The notes under the pieces: model-generated
Database searches by the model: none
What the model was told of the DNA's origin: nothing
What the model saw: only the letters and a program-made list of their open reading frames with translations
Shown here: piece by piece, positions 19,767-31,026 of the stretch
How the letters are laid out: each line of letters starts with the position of its first letter
Numbering within the stretch: position 1 is the stretch's first letter
Position numbers and translations under genes: made by a program
Assembly: GCA_905221605.1 (NCBI GenBank)
Contig: CAJNDS010002470.1
Coordinates: forward strand, 342,717 to 406,716
Origin: Symbiodinium natans
Taxonomy: Eukaryota; Sar; Dinophyceae; Suessiales; Symbiodiniaceae
DNA length: 64,000 bases
Reading direction: 5' to 3'

Positions 19767-22700
19767 CTAAAAGGTATCTGCTTGCCGAAGAGCTCTGCTG
19801 GTTCCCGGCGTACGATCATAGAGTGATTCTCCCCCATTATCCCGACAGCATCGACACAGCATTCTCTGATTGACTCTCGAAGCGTTCCTGAGACCCCAAC
19901 AAGCCCTAGAGGTATGAATCGCATCGCCACCGTCAGTCAGGAAATATGGACCATTATGTAGAACCTGCTGCATCTGTATCTCTATCTGCCTTGGTGGGGG
20001 CTCACATGGTCTGATCGCAGGGGTGGCTTGCGTTTGCTTGTCCACCATTGTTGGCCTATTTCCCAGTGCCGATGTTGATGATGAAGCTTGCTCTTCCGAT
20101 TGTTGGATCCGGATCAACCTAGTTGGAGGTGGTAATTCTTCTTCAACTTCAGCTCCTTCCTTCCACGCGCGAAGCTCGTCTTCAACTGCTCTAGCAGCCT
20201 TCCGTCGAAGTCTTTCTACTCGCCTCTCTCTCGCCAGCCATACTTGCTCTGAGTGCCACCAAAGATAGCACAACCACTTGATTGCTTCCCACACCATCAA
20301 CATTCCTGCGCATCCCAGGATCACCAAAACGTAAAATTCCCACGGATATTCCAGAGGTAATGGCTCTTTGACTTTTCCAAGCACCGTCGTAGGTGCCCCA
20401 AGGAGGATCCCCATGTACACCAATCTGGCCATACTTGCATCCAAAGGTTTTGGTTGAGCACCTTGTTCTTCTTCAGGCATCAGACCCCATAGGCGGACCA
20501 ATTCTCGCAGTCTGGCTAGGCTGAAACATTTTGTGCCTAAGTCTGCGAGTTGAAGTGTTCCAGGGATATGTCTGATGGTCAGGTTGCCTTCTGACGTTTG
20601 CTGGCGCAAGTACTGGGCCTTGATTTTGAGGTGTCTGCTTCTCCAACATCCGGGAGCCTGATTTGATAAGGCAATAGCCGCACAATTGTCCACGAGAATT
20701 TCTCTTTCTGCCCTTTTTCCAGAGAACTCTTCGATGTATACGGCTATTCCTTCCAACTGCTGCGCCGCATGGATGACCTCTGTCAACTCTGCCTCCGCAA
20801 CTGACAGAGCTACCGTCGGTTGGCGAGAAGCTCGCCAAGCAACGGGTTGTTCTCCCACGGTGGCAACGGTGCATCCTATGGATCTTCCCCCTGAGGGGCC
20901 ATAGCTAGCGTCTGAAAACGCCACTACTCTCATGCAATTTGCGCCCACCTTGTAGGATAAACCATACTTTCTCGCCAGCCAGATACTGGATCACTCTGGT
21001 TCCTAGCCTTTCCACAAAGATCGGCCGCCTTGAAACCAGCGCGCACATGGTTGCAACCTGATGGATAATGTCTGGTCTCGTCTTTGTTGCTATCCAGAGC
21101 AGCTCTCCAGTCACCTTTGGGCAGCATGAAGTTGTCTGGCATCGAACTCCTCGGAACCTTCTTCAAGATCTGGACCCAGAAGCCATTCTTTAGGACATGG
21201 TGTGGAAACCACCCTTGCTTCTTCCAAGCCATGTTGTCGGATCACCTCAGTCACATACCTCTCTTGTGTGATTCGAATCCCCTTTGCAGATCGGTAAATC
21301 TCCAGTCCCAAGAATCGAATCGGGGAGGACTCCGTGGCAAATTCCAGATCATTGCACTTCCACTTTTCCGCAACCCACTTGTGGATTCCCTTGATGATGT
21401 ACTTTCGTCCCAGATACAGCAAATCATCCACGTAGACCACGATGAAGGATATCGCCAGTTGTGCTGGGGAAGCATGTGGACATTGCAGCAACTTGTCCTC
21501 CCAAACTACTGCCCAGATGTTCTCATCTGACACCAGCTGTTTTAACACTGCAGTCCTTCCGGCGATCTCGATCTTCGCTTTGCTGAGCTCCTCGTTTCGG
21601 AAGTTGTTCCACAGCTTTGGAGAGCGCCTGAAGCCATAGAGGGCTCGCTCAACAGCATACACTTCGGGTAGTAGAACACCTATCAACGCGAACGCCTCCT
21701 TGACCACAGTTGGAGTTCTTATGGCATATACCACTTCTTCTTTTGGCATCGGTGCCAACAAGAAAGCATTTCTGATATCTGTGCCGCCAACATCCTCGTC
21801 CTTTGATGCCGTCCACGCCAGCACAGTTCTTAAGGACTCACTAGCACACCCAGTCGCGTATACGTCTTCTTTGTCCTGCTTCTCCTGATAGTTGCCACAG
21901 ATCACCACTCTGGCTTTCCGTTTGTATAGGGTCTGTGGCTCATCTGGTGGCTTAGCTGTGAATACTCCTTTTGCAGGGAGCACACACAGCAATCCATCAC
22001 GTTTGAGCCTGTGTTGCTCTTCCAGACTGAGAGCTCGCAACGCTCCCATATCGACCAAGGCATTGATCTCCTTCTGAATCGCCTTGACCCATTTGGACAG
22101 ATGCTGCTTAACCTCGTCCAAGGGCAACGTGTACACGACTTGTAGTGGGATCACCAGTGATTCCAGGATTGCTTCCACTCCTCCAGGAACGTCGCTTGGC
22201 TCCTCCTCGCTTGGTGGGTTTGCCAGGGCCTGCAGTTGCTTCAAACTCTGCTGAAATCGCCTTTCTACATCCAACAGTCGTTCCTCCAAGCTATCTGCCT
22301 CCTGGGTTACACCATTCAACAAATCGCCACTCGGAACCACGCCCCCTTGCTCCCATTTTCCAAATGCCTCTTTCTGCGCTTCGAGCTCCAGCCTCATTGC
22401 CGCCGCACGATACTGTCGTTGCACCATGTCTTCGACATCTTCGTCTTCTTTTTCACAGATCACGGCGTCCTCTTTTAGTGCCCGCATAGACATCGCTTGA
22501 AGTTTCGGCGCGCACTCACGAGGCTGAGCATCATTTTCATCCACATGCGTGAGCTTCCAATCGACCTTCATTTCCACAAAGCCCTGCGGTACTCCAATTC
22601 GTTCCGTCCACCCACCTGCTGCCTCCTTTTCTGGTCTGATCTCCTGCTCCATCGTCAACGGCAACGGAAATCCCAAAGAAAGCAGCTGTTGAACTTCTTC

Positions 22701-25700
22701 GTCCTTTAGCCGATTCAAACCCATCGGCGTATAACAAGAAATCACCCAAGCTCCGGTAGAAGACGTAAACGCATGACGATGTCTGGGGTTGAAGATCGCA
22801 GGCCTCTGAGTGATAGAAGTCGTCCGTCCTAGAACAGCTTCACCTCGATCATTGCTTCGAAGTTCTGGCTTTTGATCCGTACCTCCGACATGTGGATTTT
22901 CTTCTTCTTCACCTTCCAACCATAGCCTTCCTTCTTCTCCAAGGGCAATCACATGGTTGTAGGTATTGGGATGGTTCCTGTAGTCTTTATGGGTTGGAAC
23001 GTCCTTCGCCCTGAGGAGAATCATCGCGGACCAGTTTCCCTCAGATTCCAGGTGAGTTTGCAGCTGCAGCTTCATGAAGACATTGAGGTATCTCGCGAGC
23101 CAGGGTCTCTTTGCCATTGTTGCGGTAACTCCTTGAGTTCCTCCAAACGAGTATGCCCCAATCACCAAAGACGAGTCATGGGTTCCCCGCCTTTGATTCA
23201 CCATCTCACTTCCGATAGGCATCGCATTCAGCAACTGCACTGCATCCTCCCTTGAGAACCTCGCCTGGCTGAAGTACTCCTTGCACAGTCTCTCATCTTC
23301 CATGATGTCTTCCAACCTTTTGGCCTTTCCACCAATCCCTTCCTTGGATCCCACGGTTGCCAATGCCTGTAACTCCGCTTCCTCCTCTGACCCTTCCAAG
23401 CCACGCATCGTTGTCAGCTCAGGTTCCACCCAAATGCCAGACAGTGTAGTCTTCGATGTCAGCCTTCTTCTCGGTTGAGGTAGCGGAGTCAACACATCTT
23501 CTTCGGGAACAGACATCTCTGCTTCTGGTTCTGGATCCCTTGGCGTCCGCAACGAAGTCGTCTGCCACAAGTTCCCCTTCTTTGTCCAGACCACATGTCC
23601 ATTGGTGACATCTGGCGATGGTCCCAGGTAATGGCCCTCAATCCACTTTGGCGCCAAATCGTTGCTCTTGCTGACGCCGTAATGCTTGGTTTTGATCAGG
23701 ACCTTAGAGCCAAACGCCGCTATGGATGGCCATGGTCGCAAACACCTCCTCATTCTTTGCTGCACCGCCGCCGTATGTGCTGCCAGTGGCCAAAACGACT
23801 TGGCCTTTTCCTCACCAATTTGATTCGCCAGCATTTGTATCAGGATTCTTGTTCTTCCTTTCACAAACTTCGCTGCTGCTTCTGCAACGCCATTGGCTGC
23901 TGGATCCTCTCCTTCTGTGGCTGACCTCACGATCCCTTGCGAAGACATCCAGGCCCGAAATGGCGTGGATGAAAGCTCCTTCGCCCTGTCCGAGTGGATT
24001 TTTAGGATCGGGAAGCCCATCAACTTGACCTCTGCACAGATCTCCTGAACTCGGGTCAGGACCTCAGAAGCTATCCGTGACTTCAACGGCTTGGTGAAGT
24101 AGGCAACGTCATACTCAAATGGCTCCCTTAGCTCTTGTAGTTCTCGGTCAGCTGCATCTTCTTGTTCAGGAGCTTCGGGATTCGCTGGAGGCTTTGCTAC
24201 CTCATCTTCCTGCACTCGCTTGTCTTCCTTCTCTTCAAACAGGCCGACCAAAGCAGGATCTTCACCTTCTTCTGGGTCTGGTGGAGGGGTTTGAGCGATT
24301 TTGGGGTATCTGAAAGCGCCCACCAAGAGGTACTTATGGTTTGCCCCGAATATCGACCTCCCCTTCACTCTCATCGGCCCGCAGATGTCCAGGTGAAGCA
24401 CAAACGGAACAGGATGGCTCACAGCTCTGTGGGACCTTCCATTTGCCAAGAACTTTATGCACTCCCGGCAATCTTGCCTGAAAGGATAATGGTCTCGTTG
24501 TAGATGAATCTGCCATTCCTCGCGAACATTCTTGGAGAGTCGATGTAACTCATGCTCCTCATCCAGGCATATTGCTTCGTCTCCTTCAACTCCCCACCTT
24601 CCAGCCCAGGCCTTTATCGCCTTGGCTATTTCCTCCACCAACTTCGGTGCCCACCTGGCCAAATCCTTCGAAGATGCCACCTGACTTGGTTGAAACATAG
24701 TCGCCTTTCTCCCATGCAAGTGCTCCAACGCTAGATTCGTGGCTATCGTTGTCGGTTTGACCGCTTGATGTCCCAGGCACCCTTGATCGAAGGTGTACAT
24801 GCTCAAACCTGCAAACTCGAGGAATTTCTTCATGAAGTCCGAGTCCCACACCGAAGGTGCAACGTGGTAGAGGGGATGGTTCTCTTTCAAATAGGTTCTC
24901 GGGGATGCCGGATGTTCAAGCAAAAACCCAGTTCCCGGAGGTCTTGTCCATGACGGTCTAGCGATCCAGCTTGAGTGCCTGCTCCTTTGTGCAACCGTGA
25001 ACAAGACCATCATTCGGACTATCAACCTCGTGTCCAGATCCACCTTAGCTTGATCCTTGTCTGACAAACCCGCGATTCCCAGGAAGTTCTCAAACGATCT
25101 CAAAGGCTTCGGACCATCATCCAACTTATGTCGCAAAATGCTTGCTGTTCGACACGGCGGTCCTCCAAGGATCTCTTCCAAACGCCCTGACAGCGCTGCC
25201 CACATCAACAGCTGGAAGATACTTCCCTGCTCATCCATGTTGAAAGATCTGCTGTCCTCCAAGTCGATTGAGATCACTACCATTCCATGGTGCCCTTCTA
25301 GCCTGCTGATGTCATCCTGAGGCCTTGTTTTCCCAGCATACACGTGCACTACCCAACGCCTCGAGGCCCATAGTTGTTTTCGCCGACTTCGATTCCACGG
25401 GAATTTCTTCAGCAATTTCCAACCATCCTTGTCTGTGACTGGAACTTCTTCTGCAATTTTTCCAATCAAGCTCATCGGCATGTCATTCAAGAACGGGAGT
25501 GTTTGCAGCAAGCCTGTGCACGATACTCTGCTTCCGGTTTTCAGGAACACGTTCATCCAGCGCTCCCAGCTTTGATCCAGGCCCACCTCCATTGCTGCCA
25601 CCTGCTCCTCAAACGCATCCATCGCGGCTGTGAACGACAACAACCTCTTCTGTTCTAACTCGGAGATGATCCTCAAGCCCTCTGTCTCCACCACCTCCGG

Positions 25701-28700
25701 GCAGTCATTTCGAACACGTACTCGCAGCTTTCCAAACTCTGGATGCTTTATCACGAGGCTTCTCGGGTTCCAGTGTACCTCACAGTTCAGCAAGCGTACC
25801 AATTTCCCCAATGGCAAGATTGCATCTGAGCCTTCTTCCCCAAGTAGCGTTCCACCCGGGTTCTGCTTGAGCTCTTTGCGTTGTCCTCCCGCCAAATTCA
25901 CCTTGACCGTCCTGGCCCAGTCCAACTCGCCCTCTTGTGCCCCACGATACGCATGTGTTGCTCCACTGTCTAGGAGAGCAAATCTCTCCTTGAGCGGCTC
26001 CGCCTCTTTCAGAGCCATCAAATGTGTTCTCCTGAACTCATCCAACGGCTCCTCCTCCAACGAGATCGCTTGCAGTCGCCTCAGTTCATCGATTTGCTCT
26101 TGTAGCCGAAGCATCCTCAGCAGCTCTTGTGGTTCCAGATTCGTCAATGACTGCAATGTAGGATTGGATGCCTTAGGCTGAGCGGTCATTGGAATGGAGG
26201 AGCTGCTCGTCGTGGTTGCCGATGCTGCTGCTATTGGAGCTGGCGCTGAGGTTGCAGTTGCCGAAGTCTCACCTCCCGTCAGCCCTGGCGGTTCACATGG
26301 CGACGGAGGCACCGATGAGGAAGAAGTTGCTTGTCCTCTTTGGGCTGGCTGTCCCTTCGGCAATGGATCCTTTGGAGGTCCTGCTTTAGCAGTTGGAGAG
26401 GTCGGTGATTGCCCCGCTGTGCATGCTGCTGCCCTGTGTTTCTTCGAACCACATTTCCAACACCTATCCTTCTTGTCCGGCAGCTCCTTGAACTCATGCC
26501 CAAACTTGCACTCCTGGCCCTTCATGCATCCACTCTCTGAGGTGAAGAATTTGCAGGCCTTTGGTTTTGCTTGAGGGTTCTTGGGCGGCCTTTCGCTCGG
26601 TGACGCAGTAGGTGTTGTAAGCCCTCTCAGCCTTGGATTCGGAGACTCGGAGGAAGAAGCAGTCCCTTTTCCTCCCTTTCTAGCATCCCCACCTGTAGCC
26701 ATCTGCTCCGCTTCTGACAACAAATGTTGATGCAGCTTCATCATTCCCTCCTGTGTTGGGACCTGATCGATCATCAAGTTGCTCCGTATCATCGAGGTCC
26801 GGAATTGCGCTTCCTGATTTGCAGATAACAAGGACCTCGTCAAATTCGTCAAACCAGCCACCAGAATTGAGGGATCTGGCGTGGACAAACCAATCACCTT
26901 GGCCCGCCGGAGCCATCGTTCCCATTCACGAAGCACCACTACCAATTCTGCTGGCGTAGTCACCGAAGTTGGCGTAGTCAGCTTTGAGAGGATCAACTGC
27001 CGTTCTCCTTCTCCTCCCGGCTGGTACAAGATAGTGAGCCTGAACATCGCTTGAATCACAGTTGTCTTTCGTGACGCGACCAGCTCCGACTTGACCTCTG
27101 TTGCCAGTGCTGCTAAAATCAGATGTGCTGCTCGTGCATGTACTCGTGAAAACTGTCCAGTGATCAGCTCCGGTGGTTCCTCAGGTTGCAGGGTGAGTCG
27201 TTCATAAGGAGTTGACCTGAGGTACTCTTGGTAGGCCCTGTTCACACACTCCATGATGCGAGCCCACCATTCGCCGCTCGAGTCGCTCAGATCTGCCATA
27301 TACGTTTGCAGCAACGACACCCAGTCTTGATAATCTATCGGAGCAGATTCCGTTGGAGATGGTAGCGACGGTAGCACAGCCGATCCCGGTTTCACAATCT
27401 CTGGGGTTTGTTGGGATTGCGAACCTATCTGCTTCAGCATAGCCGCTTGTAACTGCTGCATGCCAGTGACCAAGACGTTCAATGGATCTGCCTTTGCCGT
27501 GGGTGCGGTCGCACTTTGCTGCTGCCTTACCCCCGACTCTGGCATTGGTCTGGAACTAGAAGGCATTCCCGACGGTGACGTAGTGCTCGGATGTGCATTA
27601 TAGCCTCCTGGTCCAGAAAGTCCACCTAGATTGCGAGGAGCGCCTCCTTGTTGTGGTAGGCCACTCCTTCCTCCTACATGAGGATACTCTTCCCTTCCTT
27701 GACCTCCAAGCCCAGGAGAAGGATCACTTGCTTGTCGAACCTCTGGCATTGATGGGAACAAGGAATTGCCTCCTGGTCCAGAAAGTCCAGCTAGATTGCG
27801 AGCGTGAGCGCCTTCTTGTTGTGGTAGGCGGCCATCTCCTTCCTCCCGCTGCTCTCTCCCATCCATTGCCCTTCGCTTGTCCAGCTCTGCCGTCAACCTC
27901 CGCACCTCATCTTGCGAAGATTTCAGCATGCTCATCACACCCGCCATCTGCCGTCTGACCTCTTCCTGAACCACATCTGACGGAACGTCTGAGGTACTTG
28001 CAGATTCACGCGGAACTTCACGTCGTGGGGGATGCAGCAAGGGAGCTTCTTGCTCCATGGCTTGCACCCTTTCCCATTGCTGCTGAGTCCACAAAGTCTC
28101 AGCTCGCGGTCTGCTTGGTGGCGAGGCTCGTTCCATCGGCGACGGACAAGGAGAAGGATACATCCATGCAGGTGGTGGCGTCTGGAAACCTGAAAAGGCC
28201 TCACCCCGTCTCTGAAATCCTTCCAACACTTCATGCAGTCTCCTCCTCATCCAGCGCATCATCGGATTCGTTGGCCCTGAGTTTGCCACTTCTCCAACAT
28301 GTGCCGCACCAGAAAGTTGAGCCGCTAGCACATCTTCCGGAAACTGCACATGCTCTGCTGGTGGCAATTGCGAAGCGTTGATGATAGCATTCAAGGGCAT
28401 GCCAGGAGCCATCTCCATCGTTGGCTCGTTGCCAGAACTACATCCAGCACTCACCATCGCTCCAATTGCCATCTCACTGCTGCTTACGGACCTTGCACCA
28501 CCAACTATCGGAACCATTGCACCACTTGCCAAACCCACTGCTGAGCCCATTGTCCCATAAGTGGATCCACACGACTGACCTGGCGCTAAGGCCTCCGGTT
28601 GGGGTGCTCCCCTAGGCCCAGCTCGGCCCTCCCTCTCTGTGCCCACAGCTTCTCTGCCGCCAGATGTTCCATTGCACATTCCAGCATACTGAGGGCCGTG

Positions 28701-28814
28701 GGTTTCACCTTCGAGCGAAGTTCCAGCAGGATCAGCGTTAACTTGGGCGGTCATAACCTGATGAACAGAAACTTCTCGATTCTGTGCCGTGTCATCTTGC
28801 GCAGGGGATGCCAT
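19767..28814 (-). CDS. Copia Gag-Pol polyprotein (gag, protease, integrase, RT, RNase H, C-terminal membrane/Cys module)
   Basis: About 3,016 codons in one overall frame, with a short out-of-frame stretch. By residue from the ATG at 28814: a Gag region with a CCCH finger (C754, C763, C769, H773) and a CCHC knuckle (C785, C788, H793, C798). Aspartic protease LLDSGAT at 947-953. Integrase with an HHCC-like motif (H1437, H1442, C1449, C1452) and the DD35E triad D1476, D1609, E1645. RT with D2346 and YVDD at 2461-2464. The frame breaks at 21,111-21,113 (TGA), continues one base off as VTGELLWIATKTRPD, and returns to the original frame near 20,966. RNase H (FSDAS, AEAEL, VDN) follows. The last 220 residues add a hydrophobic membrane-length stretch and a His/Cys cluster. 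The ATG lies inside the 5' LTR; a second in-frame Met follows just past the LTR. Confidence 0.9.
20963..21116 (-). pseudogene. Two compensating frameshifts bracketing about 50 codons of the copia pol
   Basis: The first break is at CCCAAAGGTGA, where one extra A would restore reading into GTGACTGG (conserved VTGELLW). The second is near GAGAAAGTATGG, where one base fewer restores YGLSYKVG ahead of FSDAS. The bracketed segment clearly reads as copia pol in its own frame. Either both are real lesions in this copy or both are sequencing/assembly indels. Confidence 0.8.
28743..28758 (-). other. Candidate primer-binding site, half-tRNA-Met type
   Basis: Directly after the LTR terminal CA the minus strand reads GGTTATGACCGCCC. 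GGTTATGA complements the anticodon loop (CAU) region of a tRNA-Met. That is the position used by the half-tRNA primer of Drosophila copia. The match is short (about 8 nt) and the site lies within the gag reading frame. Confidence 0.45.
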
Positions 28815-29132
28815 GCTGATCTTCCCTAGACCCTGAAATCAAACCCCCCGAACAAAACAACTCAACCTCAAACCTTCCTTCCTCAATGGGGTACCAACGG
28901 GACCTAAGGGCTTGAGGACTAAGGGCAACCGAAAAACCGGAAGACCCCTCCCAAACCCAACAACCCCTCACTTCCCCCAAGAAGGCCCAAACCCTTACAA
29001 GCCAGCGGTACACTTCTCGATTTGTGCACCTCATCGCTTGAGCCACGGTTGGCCGGAGTTCTGCAATTCACAACGATCGCACTTCGACCTGGGCTTAAGC
29101 TGTTCACATGGAGCTGCTTCTCCACTTCAGCA
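28759..29132 (-). repeat. 5' LTR of the copia element
   Basis: 374 bp, TG...CA on the minus strand. It includes the ATG and the first 18 codons of the polyprotein frame (28759-28814). Confidence 0.95.
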
Positions 29133-29137
29133 GGGTT
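29133..29137. other. Target-site duplication, right (GGGTT)
   Basis: Five bases matching 19229-19233. The empty site was probably a TA-rich segment with AGGGGTT followed by ATATATAGGGG. Confidence 0.9.
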
Positions 29138-29395
29138 ATATATAGGGGAATAGGATTAAGGGACCCTTCTAGGGGTCCCTCCTCATACCCCTTAACAACC
29201 GTCCACCAGCGCCAAGGAAAAGGAATGGTCTCCTGGTTTCGCAGCGAGGTGCATGGCATGATCCAATCAAAGGCATTTCAGTGATGGTAGATGCAGTACG
29301 AACTACTAGCAGGGGTAGCTGTGTGAGGAACACAGGCTCGCAAGACCCTCCCCTGGATAACAGCCATGCGGCTCGAATCTTTCTGGTATTCCTCC

Positions 29396-29466
29396 TAAAC
29401 CCTAACCCTAACCCTAACCCTAACCCTAACCCTAACCCTAACCCTAACCCTAACCCTAACCCTAAG
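29396..29466 (+). repeat. Perfect CCCTAA hexamer array
   Basis: About eleven units of CCCTAA, not the heptamer CCCTAAA used elsewhere in the window. It runs straight into the left end of the palindromic element at 29460-29583. Confidence 0.95.
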
Positions 29467-29583
29467 GGTCCATGTACTCATATATATATATACACATATA
29501 TATATATATATATTTCTGTATGTACTACATATAGTAGCTTTAGGACCCAAATATATACCATATGGGTACACAGACCCTTAGGG
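29460..29583. mobile_element. MITE-like palindromic element (family 3)
   Basis: Left end CCCTAAGGGTCCATGTAC pairs with the right end GTACACAGACCCTTAGGG. The interior is TA microsatellite. A second copy lies at 45135-45245 with the same ends but a different interior. Confidence 0.6.
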
Positions 29584-29713
29584 TAAGCCCGAAACCCACG
29601 AACAGCCGCTCCAGGATGCTGGCAGCGTGTGGAAGAGCAGCGTGGGTAAGCATGCCCTTCGGCCTCAGCCCAGAAGAACCTGCTCCTACCCCTTCAGAAT
29701 ATGAAGTTGACAC

Positions 29714-29725
29714 ACACACACATAT

Positions 29726-29762
<37 letters not shown>

Positions 29763-29764
29763 GC
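29714..29764. repeat. TA/CA microsatellite
   Basis: ACACAC followed by TATA dinucleotides. Confidence 0.9.
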
Positions 29765-30040
29765 GTATGCATATCTATATAAGTTGCACAAGCCGCTGCG
29801 AATAGGAGATAGCATTTTTAAAGGGGCTACTGCGGTTCTGAGGCTGAGCCTAGGTTGATGTTTCTTGGTAGTGCCTTCGTGCCAGAGTGCTGCGGTTGGA
29901 CAAGGGCCTGGCAAGTAGTTCTTCAAGTGTGCTGAAATGTTCGAAGTTAGCCATCGCACCAAGTCTAGAAGAAACCCTAGTTTTCGGAAGCCCCCCAGTA
30001 TGGAAAAACTCGAGATGTGGGGTCAGCCGGGGGCTATCAG

Positions 30041-30361
30041 TCTCATACTGACTCAGACTTGCGAGGTTACCAGCGTCAGTGCCTGCTACGCAGGGAGTCC
30101 GCCACCGTTAACGGAACCATGCGCGCCGCACGCGCACAGACTGAGCCCCCAGTGTGCCCTAAGGCGTACGCCCCGACTCCCGTGGAAGCTCGAAATCAAC
30201 GCAGGGAGCCAGAACTATCCAGAACTCACAACAACTTCCCTGACACATTCCACGGGAAAAGATTGGTAAGCCATCCGGCGTGGAAGTTGCGAGGACTGCT
30301 GACTCTCTTATCAACTCATGAAGGTCACCGGGGATCGGGTGCAGGAACGTTGTCACTCTAG
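30041..30361 (+). CDS. Protein-like ORF, unknown
   Basis: Open frame with coherent composition: GYQRQCLLRRESATVNGT near the start, ARNQRREPELSRTHNNFPD in the middle, then HPAWKLRGLLTLLSTHEG. It ends at TAG 30359-30361. It may be an exon or a fragment of a mobile-element protein. Not recognised. Confidence 0.3.
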   Translation, partial: SHTDSDLRGYQRQCLLRRESATVNGTMRAARAQTEPPVCPKAYAPTPVEARNQRREPELSRTHNNFPDTFHGKRLVSHPAWKLRGLLTLLSTHEGHRGSGAGTLSL

Positions 30362-30837
30362 GACCACTTGCTGGTGTCATGCCCTACAATTGTAAACGCT
30401 TGCGAACGCAGCGTGCGCATCGCGGAGGAAGGAAAGCCAAGTCCTATGTCACTTGGCCTATAGTGCAGCACCACGCGTCATGTGGGGGTCCAGAGAGGTG
30501 CCGGCAAAGGTTCTCATGCTCTCTAGTGGGAGGGGCCCACAGCCTGGAAATCTCGTGGCATCGGGTTGCGGCCCAAGCGGTTCGGGCAGAGATCTGCGCT
30601 TCTCGGCCCGAAGCCGCGGTGATTATTAAACCCCCTGCCCCCTTCATTACATACTCCCAATATGGTTATGTTGTAGTGGTTAAGGGGTGTTGTATATCAG
30701 GGGGAGGGGATTACAATAGCAATGGTGCGCGCATGCTTTCTGAGAAATTTCCGCCTTTGCTTGGCGCGACGTGACTTCCCTTACACCTCGTCTTAAGGCA
30801 CCGAAACGCCCTAAAAATCCTAAGCTCCTGAACCAAA

Positions 30838-31015
30838 ACCCCCCTCTGAACCCCCCTCTGAACCCCCCTCTGAACCCCCCTAGACTCCCCTAACCCCCCT
30901 AAACTCCCCTAATCCCCCCTAAACTCCCCTAATCCCCCCTAAACTCCCCCAAAACCCCCCGAATCCCCCCTAAACCCCCCCTAAACCCCGCCCTGAACCC
31001 TGAGCTCCCCCCCCC
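30838..31015 (+). repeat. C-rich degenerate repeat (CCCCCTAAACT-like)
   Basis: About fifteen imperfect units such as AACCCCCCTCTG and CCCCCTAAACTCC. It lies just before the first matched exon of gene copy B. Confidence 0.8.
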
Positions 31016-31026
31016 TAATCTTCGAG

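Larger units (their letters stand above)
19234..29132 (-). mobile_element. Ty1/copia LTR retrotransposon, near intact
   Basis: A 9.9-kb element read right to left. It has 373/374-bp LTRs differing only by one G (present at 28899-28901, absent near 19374-19375), TG...CA termini and a perfect 5-bp GGGTT duplication. A purine-rich tract lies immediately before the 3' LTR. One long polyprotein carries protease, integrase, RT and RNase H in the copia order. Near-identity of the LTRs implies recent insertion. Two compensating frameshifts interrupt the polyprotein near 21,112 and 20,966, so this copy may not be autonomous unless they are sequence errors. Confidence 0.95.

Noticed and set aside
22145-24500. 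Plus-strand ORFs across the copia element
   Set aside because: Antisense shadows of the polyprotein, which carries clear integrase and RT motifs on the minus strand.
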